Assembly: GCA_018262235.1 (NCBI GenBank)
Contig: JAGTRY010000010.1
Coordinates: 1 to 64,000, forward strand
Direction of reading: 5' to 3'
From: Pseudomonadota bacterium
GTDB lineage: Bacteria > Pseudomonadota > Gammaproteobacteria > Burkholderiales > Rhodocyclaceae
DNA length: 64,000 bases
Shown here: piece after piece, positions 24,933 through 34,065 of the stretch
How the letters are laid out: each line of letters starts with the position of its first letter
Position numbering within the stretch: the first letter of the stretch is position 1
Notes under the pieces: generated by a model
The model's database searches: none
What the model saw: only the letters and a program-made list of their open reading frames with translations
Told to the model about the DNA's origin: nothing
Translations under genes and position numbers: made by a program

Positions 24933-25010
24933 GCAATCGAAGCGCCGCAGGCGCGCATTGCACCGGATGTGAGCTCAAGCATGCGGCGCAATGCGCTTCG
25001 CTTCGATTGC
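24933..25010. repeat. Inverted repeat, REP-like
   Basis: GCAATCGAAGCG (24933-24944) and its complement CGCTTCGATTGC (24999-25010) enclose a second pair GCGCATTGC / GCAATGCGC. The nested arms suggest a dispersed palindromic element downstream of amn. Confidence 0.6.
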
Positions 25011-25111
25011 GTATATGGACGCGGTTCTTGCATTTTGCGGACTGGCGTTCGTTGTTGGAAGCAAGTTTTCTACTGATTCGTGCCCATCCTTTTCATGTTC
25101 TGTCGAATACC

Positions 25112-26623
25112 CTACTGAAACGCTACCTCGGCAAAGCTCCTGAGCTTGCGGCTATGCAGCGAGTCGGGGCCTTTTTCGCGCAAGATCTCCAGCGCACGGA
25201 TGCCGATGCGCAGGTGCTGGTCGACGCGTTCGCGGTAGAAGTTGTTGGCCATGCCGGGGAGCTTGATCTCGCCGTGCAGCGGTTTGTCACTCACGCACAG
25301 CAAGGTGCCGTAGGGCACGCGGAAGCGGAAGCCGTTGGCGGCAATCGTCGCGCTTTCCATGTCGAGCGCGACGGCGCGGCTTTGCGAGAAGCGGCGCTGC
25401 GGGGTGTTGTCCGGCAGCAATTCCCAGTTACGGTTGTCGGTGGTGGCTACGGTGCCGGTACGCAGCAGGTTCTTGAGTGCGGCACCGGAGAGACCGGTGA
25501 CTTCCGCCACGGCCGTCTGCAATGCCAACTGGATTTCCGCGAGTGCGGGAATCGGGACCCAGATCGGCAGGTCTTCGTCGAGGACGTGGTCCTCGCGCAC
25601 ATAGGCGTGGGCCAGCACGTAGTCGCCCAGTTCCTGGGTGGTGCGCAGGCCGGCGCAGTGGCCAAGCATCAGCCAGGCATGCGGGCGCAGGACGGCCACG
25701 TGGTCGGTGATGGTCTTGGCGTTGGCCGGACCGACGCCGATGTTGATCATGGTGATGCCACTGCCATCTTCGCGGATGAGGTGGTAGGCCGGCATCTGCG
25801 GCAGCCGCGGCGGGACCTTGCCGAGTGCGTCGAGCTCGCCGGTGGCTTCGCCGGTGCGGCGGGTGATCACGTTGCCGGGCTGGACGAAGGCGCGGTAGGG
25901 ACTGGCCGGGTCATTCATGGCTTCCAGGCCCATGGCGACGAATTCGTCGATGTAGAACTGGTAGTTGGTGAACAACACGAAATTCTGGAAATGCTCGGGC
26001 GAGGTGCCGGTGTAGTGGCGCAGGCGTTGCAGCGAATAATCCATGCGTGGGGCGGTGAATAGCGCGAGCGGCTGGGCCTGGCCGGGGCGCGGCTCAAAGG
26101 TACCGTTGGCGATGCCGTCATCCATCACCGAGAGGTCCGGCAGGTCGAACACGTCGCGCATCAGCTGGCGGCGCTCGGCATCCATGCTGCCTTCGATGTA
26201 GTCGTAATCGCCGAAGGGAAAATGGATCGGGATCGGCTGCGAACTGATGCCGATTTCCAGCTCGACATCGTGGTTCTGCAGGAGCAGGCGGAACTGTTCG
26301 CGGTAGTAGCTGGCGAACAGGTCGGGCCGCGTCAGCGTGGTTTCGTAATGGCCGGGGCCAGCAACGAAGCCGTATGACAGACGTTTGTCTGCCTTGCCGG
26401 ATTTTGCCACGCTGGTGGTCTGCAGGCGGACGAAGGGATAGCAGGCGCGTACCCGGTGCAGGCCACGGGTGCCATCCGTATCGAGGGCATCTCCCGCGAC
26501 GAAGCGCTGCAAGGCGTCGCGCAGATGGGTGATGCTGGCGTTATAGATGAGCTGGACCTGAGCCAGTGCGGCATCGGCATCGGCAAACTGCAAAGGGGCT
26601 ATGAAAGGTGGGCGCAAGGGCAT
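25112..26623 (-). CDS. amn: AMP nucleosidase
   Basis: The 503-residue enzyme splits AMP to adenine and ribose 5-phosphate and regulates adenylate pools. It has the N-terminal family domain (PPFIAPLQF...) and C-terminal nucleoside-phosphorylase fold (GVGPANAKTITDHVAVLRP, WLMLGHCAGLR). The start at 26623 (MPLRPPFIAP) is preferred over 26653, which lacks any ribosome binding site. Length fits the family. Confidence 0.93.
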   Translation of the reverse strand: MPLRPPFIAPLQFADADAALAQVQLIYNASITHLRDALQRFVAGDALDTDGTRGLHRVRACYPFVRLQTTSVAKSGKADKRLSYGFVAGPGHYETTLTRPDLFASYYREQFRLLLQNHDVELEIGISSQPIPIHFPFGDYDYIEGSMDAERRQLMRDVFDLPDLSVMDDGIANGTFEPRPGQAQPLALFTAPRMDYSLQRLRHYTGTSPEHFQNFVLFTNYQFYIDEFVAMGLEAMNDPASPYRAFVQPGNVITRRTGEATGELDALGKVPPRLPQMPAYHLIREDGSGITMINIGVGPANAKTITDHVAVLRPHAWLMLGHCAGLRTTQELGDYVLAHAYVREDHVLDEDLPIWVPIPALAEIQLALQTAVAEVTGLSGAALKNLLRTGTVATTDNRNWELLPDNTPQRRFSQSRAVALDMESATIAANGFRFRVPYGTLLCVSDKPLHGEIKLPGMANNFYRERVDQHLRIGIRALEILREKGPDSLHSRKLRSFAEVAFQ

Positions 26624-26695
26624 GGCAGATCGGGCTCCCGGGCTTTTCGCCATCTTGGTGAAGGATGCCCAAGCATACTCCAGCGGCTGGGCTGC

Positions 26696-27064
26696 TCAGC
26701 CTTCGGGGCGGCGCCATAACCACACGGCCACGGCCAGCATGAGCAGCGCCACGCCGAGGGTGAGCAGACGCGGCGCCCCGGAAATCCCCATCAGCACGGC
26801 ACTGAGCGCCATCATCAGGGATGCCGCCCATTTGGCTCGCCGCGGCACGGCGCCACGGGTGCGCCAGGCGCGGATGCTGGCGCCCCAGCGCGGATGGTTC
26901 AACAGCCAGGTTTCCAGTGCCGGCCAGCCATGTCCGGCGGCCCAGGCTGCAAGCAGCAGGAAAGGCACGGTCGGCAGACCCGGTACAAAGATGCCGATAA
27001 AGCCCAGGCCGACACTCAATGCGGCCAGGGCGCGCCATAGCAAGCTGGAGACGATGCGGCGCAT
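26696..27064 (-). CDS. YbaN/DUF454 family inner-membrane protein
   Basis: The 122-residue protein shows the DUF454 signature GFIGIFVPGLPTVPFLLLAAW in the first helices, WLLNHPRWG in the middle, and two C-terminal helices. Function is unknown. Its ATG overlaps the stop of the upstream VF530 gene by one base (TGATG), so the two are coupled. Confidence 0.9.
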   Translation of the reverse strand: MRRIVSSLLWRALAALSVGLGFIGIFVPGLPTVPFLLLAAWAAGHGWPALETWLLNHPRWGASIRAWRTRGAVPRRAKWAASLMMALSAVLMGISGAPRLLTLGVALLMLAVAVWLWRRPEG

Positions 27065-27288
27065 CAGGGGGCATCAATCATGTCGAGATACAGGGCTTCG
27101 ACCTGTGCCCGGGCCCAGGGCGTCTGACGCAGGAATTTGAGGCTGGACTTGATGCTCGGGTCGAACAGGAAACAGCGCACTTCGATGCGCCGGCCAAGTT
27201 CTTCCCAGCCGTACTGTTCGACCAGACGCGTGAGGATTGTTTCGAGGGTGAGGCCGTGCAGCGGATTGTTCGGTTGGGGGGCGGTCAT
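27064..27288 (-). CDS. VF530 / DUF2132 family small protein
   Basis: The 74-residue protein matches the VF530-type DNA-binding family: [11 protein letters not shown] at the start and [22 protein letters not shown] in the middle. The start at 27288 (MTAPQPNNP) fits the family; a longer frame would run into the divergent arsR promoter. It is coupled to ybaN. Confidence 0.88.
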   Translation of the reverse strand: MTAPQPNNPLHGLTLETILTRLVEQYGWEELGRRIEVRCFLFDPSIKSSLKFLRQTPWARAQVEALYLDMIDAP

Positions 27289-27344
27289 GATGATGTGCGG
27301 CAGGGAAATGCCTGCAGTGTAGCCGGCACCGCGGTGCTGCGGGC

Positions 27345-27378
27345 TTGACAGATCAGACGATATATCGAAACATATCGA
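27345..27378 (+). promoter_or_regulatory. arsR promoter with operator copy 1
   Basis: TTGACA (27345-27350) is a perfect -35. The operator-like TCGAAACATATCGA (27365-27378) within GATATATCGAAACATATCGAC overlaps the -10 region and ends at the arsR start. Confidence 0.65.
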
Positions 27379-27379
27379 C

Positions 27380-27691
27380 ATGAACAAGGATTACTCCCGA
27401 GCCATCCCGCGCGCCTGGCAAGACATGGCGGCCGTTTTCGTTGCGTTGGGCGATGAGCATCGCCAACGCATCATGCTGAGCTTCGAACCCGGCGAGCGGC
27501 TCAACGTCGGGCAGATTGCCGAGGTGTCGACGCTGGCGCGCTCGACCGTTTCGCATCATCTGAAGATCCTGCGTGAGGCGGGCGTGCTGGAGTCCGAGAA
27601 GATCGGCAAGGAAGTGTATTTCTGGGTGAACAAGAGTTTGCTGCGCGAGGTGTTCAGCAATGTTGCGGATTACCTGGAAAAGAATGCCTGA
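27380..27691 (+). CDS. ArsR family transcriptional regulator
   Basis: The 103-residue winged-helix protein has the ArsR recognition helix ([25 protein letters not shown]). No CxC metal site is visible in the recognition region, so it may sense something other than arsenite. Its start follows an operator-like repeat that recurs before the next gene, so it probably represses itself and the YiiX-like gene. A terminator follows. Confidence 0.9.
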   Translation: MNKDYSRAIPRAWQDMAAVFVALGDEHRQRIMLSFEPGERLNVGQIAEVSTLARSTVSHHLKILREAGVLESEKIGKEVYFWVNKSLLREVFSNVADYLEKNA

Positions 27692-27692
27692 G

Positions 27693-27719
27693 GAAGGCCG
27701 GAGTGGCCTTCTCTTTTTT
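27693..27719 (+). terminator. arsR terminator
   Basis: GAAGGCC-GGAGT-GGCCTTC stem and TCTTTTTT tract lie immediately after the arsR stop. Confidence 0.8.
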
Positions 27720-27729
27720 GGTTGATATA

Positions 27730-27743
27730 TCGAAATATTTCGA
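27730..27743. promoter_or_regulatory. ArsR operator candidate, copy 2
   Basis: TCGAAATATTTCGA is a perfect 14-bp palindrome in GATATATCGAAATATTTCGAC, matching copy 1 upstream of arsR at most positions. It lies 18 bp before the YiiX-like start. Confidence 0.7.
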
Positions 27744-27761
27744 CATGTAAGGAGCCTCAAG

Positions 27762-28445
27762 ATGGTCTGGAAATGCCTGCGGCGTGGTGTAGCGATCCTG
27801 CTTCTGTCTTCCTTCAGCCTGCTTGGGCTGACTGATCTGCATGCCGCGCTATTCACTCCGCGCGCACGTCTGCCGCCCGAGATCGTGCGCGAAGTGCAGG
27901 TCGGCGATGTGGTGTTCACCCGCGAACCCTATTATTTCCTGCGCAAGGTTGCCGATGCCGGAGGAAGCTGGACGAATCATGTCGGCATCATCATTGACAC
28001 GTCCGGGCCCGAGCCACTGGTGGCGGAAAGCAAGGTGCCGCGCGCGGTACTCACGCCGCTGTCCCGCTTTGTCGGGCGCTCGGAAGCGGGCTATGTCGCC
28101 ATCCGCCGGCCGCAGCAGGCCCTGACGCAGATCCAGGAAAAAGCATTGGCCGAGGCCGCGCAAGCGCGTATCGGGCGCTGGTACGACCTGGGCTTCAACC
28201 TGCACTCCTCCCGCCAGTTCTGCTCCAAACTGGTCTATGAAAGCCTGCTGGAAGCTACAGGGAAGAAGGTGGGGACGGTCACCGATTTCGCCAGCTTGCT
28301 GCAGCAGCATCCGGACGTGCCGCAGGCTTTTTGGCGCATCTGGTATCTGGGAAGGATTCCCTGGCAACGCGAAACGGTGACGCCGGCCAGCCAGTACCAG
28401 AGTACTGCCCTGAACACCGTATTCGATGCGAGTCAGCACGAATGA
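27762..28445 (+). CDS. YiiX/YebB-like NlpC/P60-superfamily cysteine hydrolase
   Basis: The 227-residue protein has a signal-like hydrophobic N-terminus (about 6-28) and the permuted papain fold of the YiiX/YaeF group: GDVVFTREP, the histidine in TNHVGIII and the nucleophile cysteine in QFCSKLVYESL. Relatives are predicted lipid or peptide amidases in the envelope. AAGGAG lies 7 bp before the ATG. The matching ArsR operator makes a two-gene regulatory pair with the preceding regulator. Confidence 0.85.
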   Translation: MVWKCLRRGVAILLLSSFSLLGLTDLHAALFTPRARLPPEIVREVQVGDVVFTREPYYFLRKVADAGGSWTNHVGIIIDTSGPEPLVAESKVPRAVLTPLSRFVGRSEAGYVAIRRPQQALTQIQEKALAEAAQARIGRWYDLGFNLHSSRQFCSKLVYESLLEATGKKVGTVTDFASLLQQHPDVPQAFWRIWYLGRIPWQRETVTPASQYQSTALNTVFDASQHE

Positions 28446-28612
28446 ACGACGTCTCCGGCCGGAAACCCCGGGCTGGTTTGTGCGGTTCGTGGTGATATGC
28501 CTGTGGCGTGTACGGCTGGCCAGGCATGTTTGTCGGCAGACCGGTGAGACGGTTCATCAAACCGGAGGGGGTCAGCGGGTATACTTGCACCAAACCAACC
28601 GGAGTCCATCCC

Positions 28613-28996
28613 ATGCGCATGACCCGACACACCGGTGCTGCGGCACTGCCAATTCTCGCCGCGATTATTGCTGTCCTCATCCTGCTCGGCGTGGCCTACA
28701 CCTGGCTTTCGCTGAGCTATGACTACTCGGATGGGGAACGCGCAGGCTATGTGCAGAAGTTTTCGCACAAGGGCTGGATCTGCAAGACCTGGGAGGGAGA
28801 CATCGCCCTGGTCAATCTGCCTGGACAGCCGGCGGAGATCTTCTCGTTCAGCGTGCGTGACGAGGCGGTTGCCGAACAGATCAATGCCCTGATCGGCAAA
28901 CGCGTGGCGCTGACTTACGAGCAGCACGTCGGTGTGCCAAGCACCTGCTTTGGTGAGACGCAGTATTTCGTGACGGCCATCCGCGCGGTGGAATGA
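28613..28996 (+). CDS. Conserved hypothetical membrane-anchored protein
   Basis: The 127-residue protein has one N-terminal helix (about 10-33) and a periplasmic part with conserved-looking YSDGERAGYVQKFSHKGW and two cysteines (WICKTWEG, PSTCFGE) that could pair. I do not recognise a function. GGAG lies 8 bp before ATG 28613. The stop overlaps the ychJ start (ATGA), so both are translated together. Confidence 0.8.
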   Translation: MRMTRHTGAAALPILAAIIAVLILLGVAYTWLSLSYDYSDGERAGYVQKFSHKGWICKTWEGDIALVNLPGQPAEIFSFSVRDEAVAEQINALIGKRVALTYEQHVGVPSTCFGETQYFVTAIRAVE

Positions 28997-29385
28997 GCAT
29001 GGCGGCACTGCAAGCCTGTCCCTGTGGCTTGTCCGCTTCCTATGAGCGCTGCTGCGGGCGTTACCACGCCGGAGTGCCCGCCCCGACGCCCGAAGCCTTG
29101 ATGCGCTCGCGTTACAGCGCCTTTGCGCTAGGGCTTGGCGATTACCTGCTGGCGACCTGGCATGTCACGACCCGGCCGGGTGATCTGGATGTCATGACGC
29201 CTCCGCAGCCGAAATGGATCGGGCTAAAGATCGTCAGCACGGCGACACAGGATGCAACGCACGGAACGGTACATTTCATCGCGCGCTGTCGTGTCGGCGG
29301 GCGTGCCGAACGGTTGGAGGAAACCAGCCGTTTCGTGCGGGAGGACGGGCGCTGGTATTACGTGGATGGAGAGATTGCGCCATGA
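28993..29385 (+). CDS. YchJ family protein (UPF0225, SEC-C motif)
   Basis: The 130-residue protein opens with the metal-binding SEC-C-like CPCG-(8)-CCGRYH and contains LMRSRYSAF typical of YchJ. Function is unknown; the fold is NTF2-like. It overlaps the preceding gene by 4 bp. The following 280 bp (29386-29664) show no convincing gene; only small inverted repeats (GAGCCCGACGCAGTCGGGC) were noted. Confidence 0.9.
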   Translation: MSMAALQACPCGLSASYERCCGRYHAGVPAPTPEALMRSRYSAFALGLGDYLLATWHVTTRPGDLDVMTPPQPKWIGLKIVSTATQDATHGTVHFIARCRVGGRAERLEETSRFVREDGRWYYVDGEIAP

Positions 29386-29664
29386 GAAAGCATTTCTGCT
29401 GCATCTTCTCAACCAGAATCAGCGCTAAGGAACAGCCAATTGAAGCTGCCTGCTTCGCAGCCTCAGTTATGGGTCGGCAAGAACATGCTGCCCTATCAGC
29501 GCGCAGTGCTTGGCAAGCTGGCGAGTGTGTCTCCGCTCCTGCCGGAGGTGGCACGGGTCAATGAGGCGAGCCCGACGCAGTCGGGCATCACCCCGGAGGC
29601 TGCAAACATTCCGTGAGCCCCGTGCGGCGGATGTTCGCCGCGGGGCTGGCCGTGGTCGACGGGC

Positions 29665-30570
29665 TTACTTGCTGACGTTGAGGAAGGGGATCGGCGCACC
29701 GGCGTAGATGTGCTCGGGCAGCTTGCCATCCCAGCGCTCGGCCTTGATCTTCTCGACTTCGATGCGGCGCAGCTCCAGCACTTCCTTGCTCTGTACCAGC
29801 GCGGCGTTCTGCACCTTCAATGCCTCGGCCTGGGCCTGGGCGATCTTCAGGTTGGCATAGGACTCGCCATCGGCCTTGGCGCGTGTTGCGGCGGCTTCGG
29901 CCTCGGCAATCGCCACCTTCTGCTTCTGCTCGGCTTCAACGGTCTTGAGCTGGTTCTCGGCGACCAGACGGAGCTGTTCCTGCGTCACCTTCTGGTTGAT
30001 CGCAGCCATGTAGGTGTCGGAGAAGGCGAAGTTGCGCATGTCGATATTGATGACATTGGCGCCATACAGCGCCAGCTTCTCGCGCAATGCAGCGTTGATG
30101 TCGCTGGAAACCTTGGAACGCTGGCTGATCAGCTCCGGCGCGGTGTAGCGTGCGGTGACGGCCTTGAAAATTTCCTGAGTGGCCGTCTGCACGTAGGACG
30201 ACAGGTTGCCGTCGTGCGAATACTTTTCATACACCTCGGCGACGCGATCCGTGGCAATGCTGTAGCGCACGGTCATGCTTACCTTGACCGGCTGGGTATC
30301 GCTGGTGCTGCCCTCGGCGTGTTCGATGGTGGCTTCTTCGGCGCGGATGTTGAACACCGCCAGCTTCTGCCAGGGTGGCAGAAAGACCAGCCCCTCGGGC
30401 TCGATGCCCTTGATCGCGCCGAACTGGGTGATGACGCCACGCGTGCCGGTGGGGACGGTTTTGAATGGGTTAACCCACAGCAGCAGGAGCAGGACGGCGA
30501 GCCCGATGCCGGTGTCACGCAGCACGGCAGGCAGGTTGATGCGATTCGTATCGGTGGTGTAGCGACCCAT
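29665..30570 (-). CDS. Prohibitin-family (SPFH/band 7) membrane protein
   Basis: The 301-residue protein has one N-terminal helix (about 18-33), an SPFH domain (about 38-215; NPFKTVPTGTRGVITQFG) and a long alanine/glutamate/lysine coiled coil (about 215-285). It resembles prohibitins and HflC, which form large ring scaffolds in the inner membrane. GGGAG lies 6 bp before the ATG. Confidence 0.9.
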   Translation of the reverse strand: MGRYTTDTNRINLPAVLRDTGIGLAVLLLLLWVNPFKTVPTGTRGVITQFGAIKGIEPEGLVFLPPWQKLAVFNIRAEEATIEHAEGSTSDTQPVKVSMTVRYSIATDRVAEVYEKYSHDGNLSSYVQTATQEIFKAVTARYTAPELISQRSKVSSDINAALREKLALYGANVINIDMRNFAFSDTYMAAINQKVTQEQLRLVAENQLKTVEAEQKQKVAIAEAEAAATRAKADGESYANLKIAQAQAEALKVQNAALVQSKEVLELRRIEVEKIKAERWDGKLPEHIYAGAPIPFLNVSK

Positions 30571-30688
30571 GAAAGCTCCCGGAAGGAAACGGCGGCAGCA
30601 CCCCGCTGCCTGACCCGCATAGCATCTAGGCTAAGGGCTTTCCGGGGCCTATGCAATCGGACTTATCTCACGGCAGCCGGCCGGTCAC

Positions 30689-31141
30689 TTATGCTGCTGG
30701 CGCGGCAGGAGGCGTTTGATCCGGCTTGATCGGGTACCCCCTGCGCAGATCGATGACTACGATTGTGCCGGCGAAGAGCGCAAATCCCCACCAGGCCAGG
30801 CTGATCAGGAAGTGATCGCCATCCAGCCATGACAGCCCGTTCAAGCCGCACAGCAGCAGTCCCAGCAACAGGGATATCAGGCTGATGCCAAGCAAGGCTG
30901 TGCGTTTGATCCGGCTGTGCCAGTGCTTTGCCAGGCTGGGCAGGATTGCTGCAGGCAGCAATACCACGTAGACCACAACGGCCTTGACCAGTGCCATCAC
31001 CAGCGGGATGCCGATCGAATCGGCATCCACGGGATAGATACCGGCTGCCAGGTTGCGCGTCAGCACCTGATCGGTCGCCACGGTGACCAGTGCGAGCATC
31101 CCGGCAAATGCTGCAAGCCGGTAGAAGATCCGTATCAGCAA
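30689..31141 (-). CDS. Hypothetical four-helix membrane protein
   Basis: The 150-residue protein has hydrophobic helices near 8-25, 45-67, 82-100 and 110-130 and ends with a proline/alanine tail. No family recognised. It lies 35 bp downstream of queC in the same direction, but the queC stop is at 31177, so co-transcription with the tol-que block is possible. Confidence 0.7.
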   Translation of the reverse strand: MLIRIFYRLAAFAGMLALVTVATDQVLTRNLAAGIYPVDADSIGIPLVMALVKAVVVYVVLLPAAILPSLAKHWHSRIKRTALLGISLISLLLGLLLCGLNGLSWLDGDHFLISLAWWGFALFAGTIVVIDLRRGYPIKPDQTPPAAPAA

Positions 31142-31176
31142 GAGACTTTCACGCGCCAGATTCGGGCTGGCGATCT

Positions 31177-31857
31177 TTACGCATACCGCGTCGGATCGGC
31201 CAGGCCGGCCGCTTCAAAACCTGCGCGACGCAAGCGACAGGCATCACACTGGCCACAGGCCTGTCCTTCGTCATTGGCCTGGTAGCAGGAAACGGTCATG
31301 GCGTAATCCACGCCAAGCGCCGTACCGCGCTGCACGATCTGGGCTTTGGAAAGGTCGATCAGTGGCGCGTGGATGTGCAGGCGCGCACCTTCCACGCCGA
31401 CCTTGGTGGCGAGGTTGGCCATGGTTTCGAACGCTGCGATGAATGCGGGGCGGCAGTCCGGATAGCCGGAGTAATCGACGGCATTCACGCCGACGAAAAT
31501 GGCGTTGGCCTTGAGCACTTCAGCCCAGCCCAGTGCCAGCGAGAGCATCACGGTATTGCGGGCCGGTACATAGGTGACGGGAATGCCACCGGCTTCGACG
31601 CCGGAAGTCGGCACCGCGATGTTGGCGTCCGTCAGTGCAGAGCCACCGAACTGGCCGAGGTCGACGTGGCCGACGCGATGCGCTTTGGCGCCCAGGGCTG
31701 CGGCCACTCGTGTGGCGGCATTGAGCTCGGCGGCGTGACGCTGGCCGTAAGCAACGGACAGGGCATAGGTTTCAAAGCCTTCGGCGCGAGCAATCGCGAG
31801 GCAGGTGGCGGAATCGAGTCCGCCGGAGAGCAGGACGACGGCGCGGGGAGCAGACAT
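31177..31857 (-). CDS. queC: 7-cyano-7-deazaguanine synthase QueC
   Basis: The 226-residue enzyme makes preQ0 in queuosine synthesis. It has the ATP PP-loop SGGLDSATC and the C-terminal zinc cluster [17 protein letters not shown]. With queE just upstream in the same direction it provides two consecutive steps of the pathway. The 102-bp gap between them has no clear terminator. Confidence 0.96.
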   Translation of the reverse strand: MSAPRAVVLLSGGLDSATCLAIARAEGFETYALSVAYGQRHAAELNAATRVAAALGAKAHRVGHVDLGQFGGSALTDANIAVPTSGVEAGGIPVTYVPARNTVMLSLALGWAEVLKANAIFVGVNAVDYSGYPDCRPAFIAAFETMANLATKVGVEGARLHIHAPLIDLSKAQIVQRGTALGVDYAMTVSCYQANDEGQACGQCDACRLRRAGFEAAGLADPTRYA

Positions 31858-31959
31858 GATGAAACGACCTTGAAAAAGCGGGAAACAGGGCGGGATTATC
31901 CACCTTTCGCACCGTCTGCCGCTACCGGGCGCCGTGGCAGAAAGGAAGGTCTGGCCGGG

Positions 31960-32613
31960 CTAGACGCCGGTCTTGTCGCCCCAGATGATGCGATGCATCT
32001 GCAGCTGCATGCGGACCGGCAGGTGATCGCGCAGGATCCAGGCCGCCAGGTCTTGTGGATTGAGCTTGCCTTGTACCGGCGAAAGCAGGACGGTACAGCG
32101 CTGTGCCAGAGCGTGCGCTTGCAGGACTTCGCGTGCCCACAGGTAATCCGCGGCATCCGCCAGCACGATCTTGACTTCGTCATGGGCACCGAGATGCGCC
32201 AGATTGCTCCACAGGTTCTTGGCCAGCTCGCCGGAACCGGGGGCCTTCAGATCCATGATCTTCGAGACCCGCGCATCGACGCCGCTCAGATCCAGCGCGC
32301 CGCTGGTTTCCAGCGAGACCGAATAGCCTGCATCGCACAGGGTGCGAAGCAATTCCAGACAGGGTTTCTGGGCCAGCGGTTCGCCACCGGTAACGCACAC
32401 ATACCGTGCACCGTGGCGGGCGACTTCGGCGAGGATTGCGTCGAGTTCGCGCATTTCGCCACCGGAAAACGCGTATTCGGTATCACACCAGACACAGCGT
32501 AGCGGGCAGCCGGTCAGGCGCACGAAAACGGTGGGCAAACCCACGCGGGTGGATTCGCCCTGGAGCGAATGGAAGATCTCGCTGATGCGCAGGCGCGGCG
32601 CGGGAAGACTCAT
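31960..32613 (-). CDS. queE: 7-carboxy-7-deazaguanine synthase QueE
   Basis: The 217-residue radical SAM enzyme has the iron-sulfur motif CPLRCVWC (CxxxCxxC) and N-terminal IFHSLQGEST typical of QueE. It forms carboxydeazaguanine, the substrate of QueC. It starts 6 bp after the cpoB stop, joining the queuosine genes to the tol-pal operon. Confidence 0.95.
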   Translation of the reverse strand: MSLPAPRLRISEIFHSLQGESTRVGLPTVFVRLTGCPLRCVWCDTEYAFSGGEMRELDAILAEVARHGARYVCVTGGEPLAQKPCLELLRTLCDAGYSVSLETSGALDLSGVDARVSKIMDLKAPGSGELAKNLWSNLAHLGAHDEVKIVLADAADYLWAREVLQAHALAQRCTVLLSPVQGKLNPQDLAAWILRDHLPVRMQLQMHRIIWGDKTGV

Positions 32614-32619
32614 CCCAGC

Positions 32620-33393
32620 TTACTTTTTCTTGGCGAGGCGCTGCTTGGCCGTCTTGGCGGCATCGCTGGCAGGATACTTGGCAACGAGCTTTTCCAGCGT
32701 GGCGCGAGCGGCCTTGGCATCGCCACCTTCTTGCTCGGCATTCGCCTGCCCCAGCATGGCATCCGGCGCCAGGCTATCTTCCGGCCAGATGCTGAACACC
32801 TTGGAGTAGTAATCCTTGGCCGCGTCAAAATCGCGGGCCTGCATCAGGGCAGAAGCTGTCCAGAAATGCGCGCCAGGCTGAAAGGCACTCTTCGGCCAGG
32901 TCTTGATGAACTGTTTGAATGCGACGATGGCATCGACATGCTTGCCACCGCGCAGGGTATTGATGGCGGCTTCGTAATCCTTGGCTTCCTGTGCCGGATC
33001 GAGTTTGGGCTCGTTTGCAGCCGGAGCGGATTGTGCCGGGGGCTGGGCCTGGGTGAGCTGGGCGACCAGAGTTTCGATCTTGCGCAGCCGGTTATCCAGG
33101 TCGATGTAAAAATCCTTTTGACGCTTTTGTGCCTGTTCGTTGTCATTGGACAGCAGTTCGACCTGACCACGAATCTGCGAAACCTCTGCGCGGGTGCGTT
33201 CGAGCTGATTGTTCAGCTCCAGCTGGGCACGCGAGGTGGTATCGCTGGCGACTTCGACTTTCTGGAGACGGGCATCCGCTTCTTGCTTGATCTGATCGAT
33301 GCGACGGCGCGCTTCATCATCGTCAAACAAGCCAGCATGGGCAGGTAGCGCCGAGCTTAGAAGCAAGGCAAGGAACAAGGCATGCAGTTTCAA
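32620..33393 (-). CDS. cpoB: Cell division coordinator CpoB (YbgF), TTG start
   Basis: The 257-residue periplasmic protein has a signal peptide (KLHALFLALLLSSALPAHA), an N-terminal coiled coil (about 25-100) and C-terminal TPR-like repeats (about 130-250). CpoB links Tol energy state to peptidoglycan synthesis during constriction. The start is taken as TTG at 33393: it gives the signal peptide directly and GGAG lies 7 bp upstream. The only upstream ATG (33453) would add 20 charged residues before the signal. Confidence 0.92.
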   Translation of the reverse strand: MKLHALFLALLLSSALPAHAGLFDDDEARRRIDQIKQEADARLQKVEVASDTTSRAQLELNNQLERTRAEVSQIRGQVELLSNDNEQAQKRQKDFYIDLDNRLRKIETLVAQLTQAQPPAQSAPAANEPKLDPAQEAKDYEAAINTLRGGKHVDAIVAFKQFIKTWPKSAFQPGAHFWTASALMQARDFDAAKDYYSKVFSIWPEDSLAPDAMLGQANAEQEGGDAKAARATLEKLVAKYPASDAAKTAKQRLAKKK

Positions 33394-33461
33394 GATGGCT
33401 CTCCGGAAATAAGGAGAGCGGACCCGTGAGTCCGCTCTGCCGAACACAAGCAAATAATGGC

Positions 33462-33998
33462 TTACTTACCGCCGTAAACCAAGTCAGCGCGACGGTTCTC
33501 AGCCCAGGCGGCTTCGTCGTGGCCAGTTGCCTTGGGCTTTTCCTTGCCCAGCGACACGGCTTCCATTTGTCCATCCTTCACGCCCAGCAGCTTGAGGTTG
33601 CTGGCAACGGCTTCTGCACGCTTCTGACCCAGCGCCAGGTTGTACTCACGCGAACCACGTTCGTCGGCATTGCCCTGGATCAGGACCTTGGCGCCTCCAT
33701 TGGCTTTCAGGTACTTGGAGTGAGCTTCGATGATGCTCACGTAGTCCAGTGCGATGTCGTACTTGTCGTATTCGAAGTAGATGCTGCGCTTGGCCAGTAG
33801 CGGGATCTTGTTCAGGGCATCAGGATCCTTGAACGGATCGCTCTTGACAGCAGCCGGCTTGACCGGCGTCGGGATGTCCGACTTGGCCGTGGCTTGGGGC
33901 GCAGCAGCGGGTTTGGCAGCAACAGGTTCAGTCGGTGCGGTGGAGCAGGCAGCCAGCAAGGCGGCAAGGGTTGCGGCAATAACGAGTGACTTCTTCAT
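33462..33998 (-). CDS. pal: Peptidoglycan-associated lipoprotein Pal
   Basis: The 178-residue outer-membrane lipoprotein has signal and lipobox LLAAC (Cys18), a proline/alanine linker and an OmpA-like peptidoglycan-binding domain (about 75-178; IYFEYDKYDI, GNADERGSREYNLALGQKRA). It partners TolB. Position between tolB and cpoB is canonical. Confidence 0.97.
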   Translation of the reverse strand: MKKSLVIAATLAALLAACSTAPTEPVAAKPAAAPQATAKSDIPTPVKPAAVKSDPFKDPDALNKIPLLAKRSIYFEYDKYDIALDYVSIIEAHSKYLKANGGAKVLIQGNADERGSREYNLALGQKRAEAVASNLKLLGVKDGQMEAVSLGKEKPKATGHDEAAWAENRRADLVYGGK

Positions 33999-34065
33999 GG
34001 TTTTCTCCGGATCGGAAGGTTGTTATGGTTGAAGGGAAGAGGGTGATTACTTCATTACTTCTCGA

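Noticed and set aside
31090-32502. Plus-strand frame of 470 codons over queC and queE
   Set aside because: Antisense to two well-recognised genes; no motif.
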